From contig JAFZLJ010000153.1 in the NCBI GenBank assembly GCA_017551545.1, forward strand, positions 1 to 34,442: DNA of 34,442 bases, written 5' to 3'. The position numbers and the translations under genes are program-made. A model generated the notes under the pieces. That model was not told the origin of the DNA. It searched no databases and was given only the letters and a program-made list of their open reading frames with translations. Of this stretch, positions 15,751-23,588 are shown piece by piece (within the stretch, counting starts at the first letter, position 1; each line of letters starts with the position of its first letter). The DNA comes from Treponema sp. (GTDB lineage: Bacteria; Spirochaetota; Spirochaetia; Treponematales; Treponemataceae).

Positions 15751-16626
15751 TTATAGTGATAAAATATCGTAAAGCTGCTGCTTCTTTATTTTAATACCTT
15801 CAATTTTTATTTCTGTTGGCTTAAGTTCGTTGTCTGAGCCGTCTGCTAATCCAAATACAAAACCAAGCATAACCTTTCCGGCCTTTGCTGCTTTTTCATT
15901 TCTGAAATCAAAAATAAAATCAAGAATATACTGGTTTGCATTTACAGGGTCACATATGAAACTTCCGCGAACTGTATTAAGCTGCAATGTAAGCTTCTGG
16001 CCTGTAAGCATAAGAAGGAAAGTTTCCGGATTATTTGTAATGAATCGAATTTCGGAATCTGAACCTGTGATATGCTCATAAGTGAGTGAATCCAATGTTG
16101 TAAAGTTCTGGCCAACTGAATCTTCTGCAGGAATTGCATGTATTTCATCATACATGTTTACCATGTCTGGAACCCGCTCCCCAAGCAAGGCAATCTTATC
16201 TGAAGGAAAAGCAAGTGTTATATCATTCTGAGTATAAAGACCATATTTTGCGCCTGAAACAGGACCAGTTAATTCTTCTACAGACCAGCCGTTCTTTTTA
16301 TTAAGAAGCTTTGGAATATACTTTACAGGAATGTTTGAATCAACAGCTATTTGAAGCTTTGGATTTTTATTGTCTGCATTAAGTCCTGCATAAGCACGGT
16401 CAATTCTACTTACAATTTCCCTAACATCTGAATCCGAAATATTTTTTATGTTGCTTTTAATTACATAAATTAAAAGTTCCGGATCAACAGAAGACGGAAT
16501 TGAAATGTAAAAGTTCTTGTTATTTGCAAGAAGATCTACAGGTTTTACAATTGTTCCTGATGGTACAGATTTACATGCAGTTACGAGCAAGAGCAAAGAA
16601 ACTAATAATATATTAAGCTTTTTCAA
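15751..16626 (-). CDS. Lipoprotein of unknown function
   Basis: A 291-residue protein with a lipoprotein signal [18 protein letters not shown] and Cys18 as the lipidation site. The mature part contains [42 protein letters not shown] and a C-terminal region ending [25 protein letters not shown] do not recognise the family; it looks like an alpha/beta substrate- or envelope-binding domain. The start is TTG 16626, supported by GGAG eight bases upstream; no ATG fits. It overlaps the end of ileS by 14 bp and is followed 13 bp later by upp. Confidence 0.82.
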   Translation of the reverse strand: MKKLNILLVSLLLLVTACKSVPSGTIVKPVDLLANNKNFYISIPSSVDPELLIYVIKSNIKNISDSDVREIVSRIDRAYAGLNADNKNPKLQIAVDSNIPVKYIPKLLNKKNGWSVEELTGPVSGAKYGLYTQNDITLAFPSDKIALLGERVPDMVNMYDEIHAIPAEDSVGQNFTTLDSLTYEHITGSDSEIRFITNNPETFLLMLTGQKLTLQLNTVRGSFICDPVNANQYILDFIFDFRNEKAAKAGKVMLGFVFGLADGSDNELKPTEIKIEGIKIKKQQLYDILSL

Positions 16627-19600
16627 TCTTTATACTCCATTTTTTGTCATCAGCTTCGATTTCTGTTCCCGAAACAGCTGCATCAAATTTAATTTCCTGT
16701 GCAAGAGTTTCGTTAGAAATAAAGTCTGTAAACATTTCGTATGCAGCCTTAAGTGAATCATCTCCACCTACTTCGAGCTTGATTCTGTCTGTAACATTAA
16801 GACCACTTTCCTTTCTGAGATTCTGGATACCACGGATAAGATCGCGTACATATCCTTCTTTCTTAAGCTCGTCTGTTACCTTTGAATCAAGACCTACTGT
16901 AAGAGTACCTTCGTTCAATACCTTAAGGTCATCCTTTTCAAAGCGTTCTACAATAACCTTTTCTGTATCAAGTTCAACGCTCTTTCCTTCAACTTCAATT
17001 GTAAGCTTTGTACCTTCAAGAATTGACTGAATCTGTTCAGAAGTAAGCTCTGCAATTACACCTGCTGCCTGCTTCATGATTGGTCCAAGCTCTTTACCAA
17101 GCACCTTGAAGTTTGCCTTTGCTTTATATTCAACAAGCTCATCTTCGCGTTCGTGGAAAATTACTTCCTTAACGTTGAGTTCTTCACGGATACAGTCTTC
17201 CATTTCGGCAAGAACTTTCTTTTCATTTTCGTTGCGTGTTACAAGAGCAACACTTGCAAGCGGCTGACGATTCTTAAGGTTGAATGTATTTCGCAGGCTG
17301 TGTCCCATAGAAACTGCTTTCTGAACTGTTTCCATCTTAAACTCAAGCTCTTCGTTCATCCATGCTGTATTTGGAACAGGATAATCACAAAGGTGTACAG
17401 ATTCAGGATCAGCTTCTGTTTTGAGATTCTGATACATTGCTTCTGTAATAAATGGAACAAACGGAGCTGCTACCTTACACAAAGTCTTTAATGCAATATA
17501 AAGTGCTTCGTATGCTTCTGCCTTGTCGCTGTCATTTTCGCTCTTCCAGAAACGGCGGCGGCTTCGGCGGATATACCAGTTATTAAGTTCATCAATAAAT
17601 TTAACGATCGGGTCAATTGCACTTGAAAGGTCATAATCATCAAGCGACTGAGAAACAGCCTTTACAAGATTCTGTGTAATAGACAAAAGCCATGCATCCA
17701 AAGGATTAGATGGAGTTTTGTCATCGAACATATGACCTGTAGGACTTACCTTATCGATGTTTGCATAAGTGATAAAGAAGTAATATGAGTTCCACAGTGG
17801 AATTATAATTGACTTAAGAATATCACGAACACCGTCATCTGAATAACGGATTTCATCTGCTTTTACAACTGCAGAGTGCATTAAGAACAAGCGGATTGCA
17901 TCGGCACCAAACTTGTTGATTGCTTCTACAGGGTCTGTGTAATTGCGGAGTGACTTTGACATTTTGCGTCCGTCTGATGCTAGTACGATTCCGTTTACAA
18001 TACAGTTTTCAAATGCTGGCTTATCAAAAAGCTGTGCTGCAAGAACTGTAAGTGTGTAGAACCATCCGCGTGTCTGGTCAAGACCTTCAGAAATAAAGTT
18101 TGCAGGGAAATGACTTTCAAAGAATTCTTTATTTTCAAACGGATAATGAACCTGTGCATATGGCATAGAACCACTTTCAAACCAGCAGTCAAAAACTTCC
18201 GGAATACGACGCATTGTTCCCTTACCGCATTTATTACACTTAAAGGTAATCTTATCTACAAACTGCTTGTGTAAATCATCAGGATAAACACCGCTCAAAT
18301 CTTTAAGTTCCTGGCGGCTTCCAACACAAACTGTATTTGTACAATCAGGGTCATCACAACGCCAGATAGGAATTGGGTTACCCCAGTAGCGGTTACGGCT
18401 TACAGCCCAGTCACGGGCACCTGCAAGCCACTTTCCAAAACGACCGTCTTTAATATGAGAAGGCTGCCATTTAATTTTGCTGTTTGCACGAAGCAATACA
18501 TCGTGATAATCTGCAACCTTTACAAACCAGCTTCCGATTCCGCGGTAAATTAATGGAGAACCACAACGCCAGCAGTGAGGATAAGAGTGAACGATTGAAT
18601 CTCGTTTTACAAGCTTTCCTTCTTCCTTAAGGCGTGTCATTATGTCTTTGTCGCATTCCTTTACAAAGCGGCCTGTATAGTCAGAAACATCTTTTGTAAA
18701 TTTACATTCAGCGTCAATTGGTTCAACTTCAGGTACACCGCTTCCTGCAAATACCTTGTGGTCTTCTTCACCAAAGGCAGGAGCAATATGAACAATACCT
18801 GTACCATCTTCTGTGCTGACATAGTCTGCATTGAACAGGCGGAACGCGCCCTTTACACATTTCTGTCCTGAAATTTCTTCGCAGGCTGCAGGATCTTTAA
18901 GTGAAGCAAAATATGGGAAAAGTGGTTCATATTCTGCATCAATAAAATCTTTACCTTTTGCGCGGTAGATGATTTCGTAGTCTTCTTCATTCTTGTAGTA
19001 AGCGCCAAGACGAGCTTCGGCAAAAATATATTTATCGCCGTTTTCTTTATCAAGAATCTTTACATAATCGATATCCGGACCCATACAAAGTCCAAGGTTT
19101 GAAGGCAATGTCCATGGAGTTGTTGTCCAGGCAAGGAAGAATGTTTTTCCATCTGCCATATCCGGATCTTTTACACCAGGAGCGCCTTTTGTTACCTTAA
19201 AGCGGATTGTTACTGCAGGATCCTGAACATCCTTGTAGCCCTGTGCAAGTTCGTGTGTAGACAAAACTGTAGAACAGCGAGGACAGTATGGAAGGATGTA
19301 TTTTCCTTCGTAGATAAGTCCTTTGTCCCAGAGAGATTTTGCAACCCACCAGATTGATTCCATATATTCAGGATTCATTGTTTTGTAGTCGTTATCAAAA
19401 TCTACCCAGCGGCCCATACGTGTGATTGTCTGACGCCATTCAGCAGTATAGCGGAGAACTGAGGCACGGCATGCTTCGTTGAATTTATCGCAGCCCATTG
19501 CATCAATTTCGTGCTTTGAGTTTAAACCAAGCTCTTTTTCAATAAGATTTTCAATTGGAAGTCCATGACAGTCCCATCCAAAGCGGCGTTCAACTCTTTT

Positions 19601-19831
19601 GCCTTTCATTGTCTGGTAGCGTGGAATAATATCTTTAATTGTTGATGGAATAAAATGTCCAAAGTGTGGGAGTCCTGTAGCAAACGGAGGGCCATCATAA
19701 AAAACAAAGTCCTCTGCCCCTTCTCTCTGGCTTACTGATTTTTTGAAAATATCATTGTCCTGCCAGAATTTTAAAACTTCTTCTTCCTGTTTAGGAAAAT
19801 CAACCTTTGTATCAACGGGTTTGAAACTCAT
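16613..19831 (-). CDS. ileS: Isoleucyl-tRNA synthetase, eukaryote-like type
   Basis: A 1072-residue class I synthetase that charges tRNA-Ile. It has the HIGH-type motif PPFATGLPHFGHF (about 48-60), the KMSKS loop in DGRKMSKSLRNY (about 617-628), the CP1 editing domain (WTTTPWTLPSNLG) and the anticodon-binding C-terminus. The PPFATGLPHFGH and YPHCWRCGSPLIYR patterns and the lack of a C-terminal zinc module point to the second IleRS type (eukaryotes, archaea and some bacteria including spirochaetes), which is usually mupirocin-resistant. The start is ATG 19831, with GGAG five bases upstream; an in-frame start further upstream lacks a site. Confidence 0.96.
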   Translation of the reverse strand: MSFKPVDTKVDFPKQEEEVLKFWQDNDIFKKSVSQREGAEDFVFYDGPPFATGLPHFGHFIPSTIKDIIPRYQTMKGKRVERRFGWDCHGLPIENLIEKELGLNSKHEIDAMGCDKFNEACRASVLRYTAEWRQTITRMGRWVDFDNDYKTMNPEYMESIWWVAKSLWDKGLIYEGKYILPYCPRCSTVLSTHELAQGYKDVQDPAVTIRFKVTKGAPGVKDPDMADGKTFFLAWTTTPWTLPSNLGLCMGPDIDYVKILDKENGDKYIFAEARLGAYYKNEEDYEIIYRAKGKDFIDAEYEPLFPYFASLKDPAACEEISGQKCVKGAFRLFNADYVSTEDGTGIVHIAPAFGEEDHKVFAGSGVPEVEPIDAECKFTKDVSDYTGRFVKECDKDIMTRLKEEGKLVKRDSIVHSYPHCWRCGSPLIYRGIGSWFVKVADYHDVLLRANSKIKWQPSHIKDGRFGKWLAGARDWAVSRNRYWGNPIPIWRCDDPDCTNTVCVGSRQELKDLSGVYPDDLHKQFVDKITFKCNKCGKGTMRRIPEVFDCWFESGSMPYAQVHYPFENKEFFESHFPANFISEGLDQTRGWFYTLTVLAAQLFDKPAFENCIVNGIVLASDGRKMSKSLRNYTDPVEAINKFGADAIRLFLMHSAVVKADEIRYSDDGVRDILKSIIIPLWNSYYFFITYANIDKVSPTGHMFDDKTPSNPLDAWLLSITQNLVKAVSQSLDDYDLSSAIDPIVKFIDELNNWYIRRSRRRFWKSENDSDKAEAYEALYIALKTLCKVAAPFVPFITEAMYQNLKTEADPESVHLCDYPVPNTAWMNEELEFKMETVQKAVSMGHSLRNTFNLKNRQPLASVALVTRNENEKKVLAEMEDCIREELNVKEVIFHEREDELVEYKAKANFKVLGKELGPIMKQAAGVIAELTSEQIQSILEGTKLTIEVEGKSVELDTEKVIVERFEKDDLKVLNEGTLTVGLDSKVTDELKKEGYVRDLIRGIQNLRKESGLNVTDRIKLEVGGDDSLKAAYEMFTDFISNETLAQEIKFDAAVSGTEIEADDKKWSIKIEKA

Positions 19832-19939
19832 ATATGCTCCAAGTTTATATATATTTTTAATCAAATTATTATGCCATAAAATGGGAAAAAATTCTACTAT
19901 TAATGATTCTTGATTTTTCTAAAAAAAAAGATATTTATG

Positions 19940-20026
19940 TTTGAGTTTGTTCCCTCCCGTGGAAAAAGCCTTCGGTCAACTGAGAAACTTGTCCTCAGTC
20001 TTTTTTCACTCCGGTCACAAACTCAA
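19940..20026. repeat. Imperfect inverted repeat (REP-like element)
   Basis: The outer arms are TTGAGTTTGT (19941-19950) and ACAAACTCAA (20017-20026). The inner stem is ACTGAG (19979-19984) and CTCAGT (19994-19999) around a 9-base loop. Between them GGAAAAAG and CTTTTTTCACTCC can pair partly. It is richer in GC than its flanks. Like the 405-538 element it sits between divergent genes and is bordered by ATGCAT next to a poly-T run, but the arm sequences differ. Confidence 0.65.
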
Positions 20027-20085
20027 TATGCATTTATTGTTTTTTTTTCAAAAAAAATCATTTTTAGTACATTTTGACCTTTTTG

Positions 20086-20114
20086 TTGATAAATATGATT
20101 AAAACCTTTATAAT
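20086..20114 (+). promoter_or_regulatory. Promoter of the GT8-PlsC-CrtO operon
   Basis: TTGATA (20086-20091), exactly 17 bp, and TATAAT (20109-20114) form a near-consensus promoter. The expected start is at about 20121, giving an 18-base leader that carries the AAGGA ribosome site at 20128-20132. Confidence 0.65.
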
Positions 20115-20138
20115 AATACTAAGGTGGAAGGAACAAAT

Positions 20139-21215
20139 ATGAGTTTTTTTAACAGACGGAATGAGATAATTCCAATTTTCTTTGCTTCGGATAATAATTA
20201 TGCGCCTTACCTGGCAGTAGCTATAAAGTCGCTGCTTGCAAATGCTTCAACAGATTATTTTTATAAAATACATATTCTTACAACAAATCTCGACAAAGAT
20301 TTAAGTGCCAGAATCAAAAATCTTGAAACTTCTAATTCTAAAATAGAAATTGTAAGTCTTGCACAGGAAATTGAACATATTAAACATCGTTTTCATATGC
20401 GTGACTATTATTCAATTGAAACTTATTACAGATTTTTTATTGCAGATATGTTCCCGCAGTATGACAAGGTTTTATATTTAGACTGCGACATTACTGTTCT
20501 TGGAGATATTTCAAACCTTTATCTTACAAATATTTCTAACTTCCTTGTTGGAGCTGCACAGGAACAGGTAATGGCTCACTACAAGGTTTTTGGTGATTAT
20601 GTAGAAAAGGTTTTGGATATTAAAGTAAAAAATTATTTTAGTGCCGGTGTACTTTTAATAAACACAAAGCTTTTCCGCGCATACAATATTCAGATGAAAT
20701 TCTTTAAGCTTATGTCAGAATTCAAATTCCGCGTAACACAGGATGAAGATTATCTTAATGTTTTGTGTAAGGATAAGGTAAAGAAAATAAGCATTGGCTG
20801 GAACAAGCAGCCTTTTGAAGAAACTGGTTTTGATGACATTGATCTTCAGCTTATTCATTACAACCTTGGATGGAAACCATGGCATTATGAAAATGTTCTT
20901 TATGAAGAATATTTCTGGGAATATGCAGCTCAGACAGATTTCTATGAACAGATCAGAAATCAGTTAAAGAGCTTTACAGATGAAGATCGTCAGAAAGATA
21001 AAGACGGCTTTGAAAATCTTAAGCTTCTTGCTATTGAAGATATCAATGATCCTTGCAATTACCGCAACAGTAAATACAAAAATCAGAATTACCTTGCCAA
21101 GGGTCTTAACACATTTGCAGGACTTCCATACATCAAAGGAATATACAGATTTGTTGGTTCACAAGGACGTAAGTTAGTTTATGAGTACACAAAACGTAGA
21201 GAAAGACAAGAGTAG
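20139..21215 (+). CDS. Family 8 glycosyltransferase
   Basis: A 358-residue cytoplasmic retaining glycosyltransferase. The N-terminal IIPIFFASDNNYAPYLAVAIKSLL and the nucleotide-sugar/metal motif KVLYLDCDITVLGDI (DxD = D115-C-D117) are typical of GT8 (glucosyl- and galactosyltransferases of the LgtC type). The C-terminal IHYNLGWKPWHYEN supplies the family's H-x-x-x-x-x-KPW metal site. The start is ATG 20139, with AAGGA six bases upstream; GTG 20124 is in frame but lies over the ribosome site. The acceptor is unknown; its neighbours, an acyltransferase and a CrtO-like protein, favour a lipid-linked product. Confidence 0.92.
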   Translation: MSFFNRRNEIIPIFFASDNNYAPYLAVAIKSLLANASTDYFYKIHILTTNLDKDLSARIKNLETSNSKIEIVSLAQEIEHIKHRFHMRDYYSIETYYRFFIADMFPQYDKVLYLDCDITVLGDISNLYLTNISNFLVGAAQEQVMAHYKVFGDYVEKVLDIKVKNYFSAGVLLINTKLFRAYNIQMKFFKLMSEFKFRVTQDEDYLNVLCKDKVKKISIGWNKQPFEETGFDDIDLQLIHYNLGWKPWHYENVLYEEYFWEYAAQTDFYEQIRNQLKSFTDEDRQKDKDGFENLKLLAIEDINDPCNYRNSKYKNQNYLAKGLNTFAGLPYIKGIYRFVGSQGRKLVYEYTKRRERQE

Positions 21216-22041
21216 ATTAATCGTACTTGAGCGAATTGCCGAGTACGAAAAAAAAGGCTGGTTTTCAAAAGACGTAGAAGATGATCCTCCTACAATTCCT
21301 CTTACTCCCGATAAGGTTGATTATCTTAACAAAAAGCTTAAAAACAAAATTGCAACCTTCTTTGTAAATATTGTTGCAGTTCGTTTTATTAAAAATCTTG
21401 TAAAAACAGGCCAGATGGTCATTAAAGATATCAAGGGAATTGAAAATTATGAGGCTGTACAGGATAAAGGTTTAATCATTACCTGTAACCACTTTAATGC
21501 CTTTGATAATTTTTGTGTTCATTATGCACTTTTCCCGTATCTGTATAAAATCGGCGGAAGACGTTTGTATAAGGTAATCCGCGAAGGTAACTTTACAAAT
21601 TTCCCTGGCCTTTACGGATTTTTCTTCCGTCACTGTAATACACTTCCGCTTAGTGCAAACTTTTCTACAATGAAGCTTTTTCTTTCTGCAATGAAGACAC
21701 TCCTTGTACGCGGAGAGAAAGTTCTTGTTTATGCAGAACAGGGCATGTGGTGGAATTACAGAAAGCCTCGCCCACTTACCTCGGGTGCTTTTAAGTTTGC
21801 AGTTGAAGCTAATGTACCTGTTCTTCCGGCATTTATCACAATGGAAGATACAGACAAAATTGGTCCTGACGGATTTCCGATTCAGGCATATACATTAAAC
21901 TTCCTGCCTGCAATTTTCCCTGACCCGAACAAATCGGCAAAAGAAAATGCAGAAGAAATGAAAAACAAAAACTACGAAGCATGGAAAAAATGCTATGAGG
22001 ATTTCTATAAGATTCCTTTGACATACACAACGGAGAAATAA
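21181..22041 (+). CDS. PlsC-like acyltransferase (1-acylglycerol-3-phosphate acyltransferase family)
   Basis: A 286-residue protein with the acyltransferase H-x4-D catalytic motif in TCNHFNAFDNF (H104, D109), the substrate-binding block GNFTNFPGLYGFFFRHCNTLPL, the third motif in VYAEQGMWW (variant of FPEGT) and the fourth in NVPVLPAFI. The ~60 residues before the core and the Gln in EQG set it apart from housekeeping PlsC, so a specialised acceptor is plausible. Its ATG overlaps the end of the GT8 gene by 35 bp, and the next gene starts directly at its stop: tight translational coupling. Confidence 0.88.
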   Translation: MSTQNVEKDKSRLIVLERIAEYEKKGWFSKDVEDDPPTIPLTPDKVDYLNKKLKNKIATFFVNIVAVRFIKNLVKTGQMVIKDIKGIENYEAVQDKGLIITCNHFNAFDNFCVHYALFPYLYKIGGRRLYKVIREGNFTNFPGLYGFFFRHCNTLPLSANFSTMKLFLSAMKTLLVRGEKVLVYAEQGMWWNYRKPRPLTSGAFKFAVEANVPVLPAFITMEDTDKIGPDGFPIQAYTLNFLPAIFPDPNKSAKENAEEMKNKNYEAWKKCYEDFYKIPLTYTTEK

Positions 22042-22653
22042 ATGGCACTTTATCTTATTTCAATAATTGGCGGCGACCTGCTGATTTTTATTTTGAACTT
22101 TTTCCTTAATCCAAATATCGAGCTTATTCCTCTTATTATAGGCTGTGCTGTTGCTCCAGTTGCGCTTATTGCCTGGGATGGAGTAATTGCTACATTTATT
22201 CGCCGAGCACTTCCAAACAAATGGTACGACTACAAGGTTGAATGGCGTAAGGTTTCTGATAAAGAATGTAAGTTTTATGATTTCCTTCGCATAAAGTCAT
22301 GGAAAGATAAGGTTCTGGAGCTTGGTGTTTTTACTTCGTTCAGCAAAAAGAAAATTGAAAACCCTAGAAGCCGTGAATATCTTGAACAGTTTATTCTTGA
22401 ATGCAATTACGGATGGTCAATTCATCTTTGGAATTCTATTCTTGGTTTCGCAGTTATTTTCTGCTATCCAAAGGCATTCTGGCTCCCTGTTGCTTTACCT
22501 GCATGTATAATCAATTTTGTATTGGGAATGCTTCCGTTTATGATTCTTCGCTACAATCTTCCTAGACTTCATAGAACAAGAGACATTGTAGAAAAGCGTG
22601 AATCAAGAAGTTCTACTCCCCAGGAAAAGTCGGAAGCTTCACAGGAAAAATAG
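22042..22653 (+). CDS. CrtO-like integral membrane acyltransferase-family protein
   Basis: A 203-residue membrane protein with hydrophobic segments at about 2-20, 28-50, 135-148 and 150-173. The segment RRALPNKWYDYKVEWRKV ... FLRIKSWKDKVLELGVF ... EYLEQFILECNYGWSIHLWNS ... LPFMILRYNLPRL closely follows the pattern I know for glycosyl-4,4'-diaponeurosporenoate acyltransferase (CrtO) relatives: KWKDKLP, a FI-x-E-x-C-x-x-x-x-x-H-W motif and a NLPFIIIQRYNRPRL ending. CrtO puts a fatty acyl chain on a glycosylated carotenoid in staphylococci; no carotenoid genes are seen here, so the acceptor probably differs. The start is a strong GGAGAAATAA-ATG. Its last 41 bp overlap a convergent gene. Confidence 0.72.
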   Translation: MALYLISIIGGDLLIFILNFFLNPNIELIPLIIGCAVAPVALIAWDGVIATFIRRALPNKWYDYKVEWRKVSDKECKFYDFLRIKSWKDKVLELGVFTSFSKKKIENPRSREYLEQFILECNYGWSIHLWNSILGFAVIFCYPKAFWLPVALPACIINFVLGMLPFMILRYNLPRLHRTRDIVEKRESRSSTPQEKSEASQEK

Positions 22654-23548
22654 GTTCCGGGTCCGGTTTACGGCGGGCATTTGCTTCTTTAATAATCTGC
22701 ATTAAATCCTCAAATGTCTGCTTGTCGGTAACCCGTGTAAGATATGGTTCGTCGTTTAATATAAGAACTGTTTTATCACTGTTATAAATAATATTCTGAT
22801 TTTCTTTGCTGAAGGCCGGTTGTGTGTTTCTGATTTTTTTACTGCGGCCATTTACACTTGAATAATTTGTTCCTTCTGCAAAAAGATGTTTTGGAACCAT
22901 AAAAGTGTCGTCTTTGTATTTGAAAGTTACAAGTGAAGTTTCATAATCCATGTCTGTAAGCCAGTAGCGGACATCGTAGAACTTATCATCTTGCATTATT
23001 AAAAGACTAATATTTTCGTCTGCAGGCTGACTGTTCAAAATAAAACCATCCGAATGCTGCCAGCCGCGGTAAAGACTGTAACTTAAGCTATCAGATGTCA
23101 GCGAACCAATGGCGGTCCCTGAGCCTGTTGAAGGGTTTATATCATATTTTGTATACATATTAACATAAATTTTATCATCAATGAGTGCAAATGAAGTTGT
23201 GTTTGAATAATGTTTTGAATAAGTTATTGAAAGCTGCCAGGCATCAGTTACGTCAGGCAATTCATTTATAGTAAACGGAATAACTTCGGGATCTTTATGA
23301 GTTGCAGCGTTTCTTGTGCGTGGTTCTTTTTCAGAATACTCTACAGGTTCTGCTGCCCTGTCATAATACCAGCCGTAATATTCCTTAAGAATGATTACAA
23401 ATTCAGGATTTCCATCGTCTGCGGCATTTTCAAAGAAAATAAATCTGTCCTTGCCTTCCCAAATTCCCTGTAATTTCGCTGGGATTTCTTGAGAAAACAC
23501 AGGAAAGATTAATGCTAAAAGCAGAACAATTAAAAATCCTTTTTTCAT
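22613..23548 (-). CDS. Secreted protein of unknown function carrying an in-frame palindromic repeat
   Basis: A 311-residue protein with a clear signal peptide (MKKGFLIVLLLALIFPVFSQ, cleavage near FSQ-EIP). The mature part starts LQGIWEGKDRFIFFEN and is rich in aromatic residues and beta-type patterns. No family is recognised; it may be a lipocalin-like or beta-barrel envelope protein. Residues encoded around 23117-23135 (NPSTGSGTAIGS) are the translation of a CCCTTCAACAGGCTCAGGG repeat, so the element has been tolerated in frame. The C-terminal 13 codons overlap the convergent CrtO-like gene. CCGATAA lies 9 bases upstream of the start. Confidence 0.8.
   Translation of the reverse strand: MKKGFLIVLLLALIFPVFSQEIPAKLQGIWEGKDRFIFFENAADDGNPEFVIILKEYYGWYYDRAAEPVEYSEKEPRTRNAATHKDPEVIPFTINELPDVTDAWQLSITYSKHYSNTTSFALIDDKIYVNMYTKYDINPSTGSGTAIGSLTSDSLSYSLYRGWQHSDGFILNSQPADENISLLIMQDDKFYDVRYWLTDMDYETSLVTFKYKDDTFMVPKHLFAEGTNYSSVNGRSKKIRNTQPAFSKENQNIIYNSDKTVLILNDEPYLTRVTDKQTFEDLMQIIKEANARRKPDPEPIFPVKLPTFPGE
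23117..23135. repeat. CCCTTCRACA-type palindromic repeat inside a coding region
   Basis: CCCTGAGCCTGTTGAAGGG on the plus strand, a variant of the same repeat found at 24981-24999 and 31565-31583. It is read as PSTGSG in the minus-strand secreted protein. Confidence 0.75.
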
Positions 23549-23557
23549 GTATATAGA

Positions 23558-23564
23558 TTATCGG
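23558..23564 (-). promoter_or_regulatory. CCGATAA motif, possible sigma-28-type promoter of the secreted-protein gene
   Basis: On the minus strand ACCGATAA is preceded, 16 bases upstream, by TAAA, close to the FliA consensus TAAA-N15-GCCGATAA. It ends 9 bases before the ATG at 23548. A spacing one base longer than consensus and the small sample keep confidence low. Confidence 0.3.
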
Positions 23565-23576
23565 TGAGTTTTAGTT

Positions 23577-23582
23577 TATACT
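23577..23582 (+). promoter_or_regulatory. TATACT -10-like hexamer abutting thiI
   Basis: TATACT ends 6 bases before the thiI ATG at 23589, which would make the mRNA leaderless or nearly so. No Shine-Dalgarno is seen in the usual window and the -35 (TAGATT, 23554-23559) is weak. Confidence 0.3.
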
Positions 23583-23588
23583 TTATGT

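Larger units (their letters stand above)
19832..20138. other. Divergent intergenic region, ileS / glycosyltransferase
   Basis: About 307 bp without a gene. It contains poly-A/T tracts, an 87-bp imperfect inverted repeat (19940-20026) and the GT8 promoter (20086-20114). No ORF or RNA gene is evident, and I see no T-box leader features for ileS on the minus strand; the ileS side has only about 30 bp of obvious leader before AT-rich DNA. Confidence 0.7.

Noticed and set aside
19832..19940. A T-box leader for ileS.
   Set aside because: No T-box consensus (TGGxACCGCG type) or specifier stem is visible on the minus strand, and the leader is short and AT-rich.
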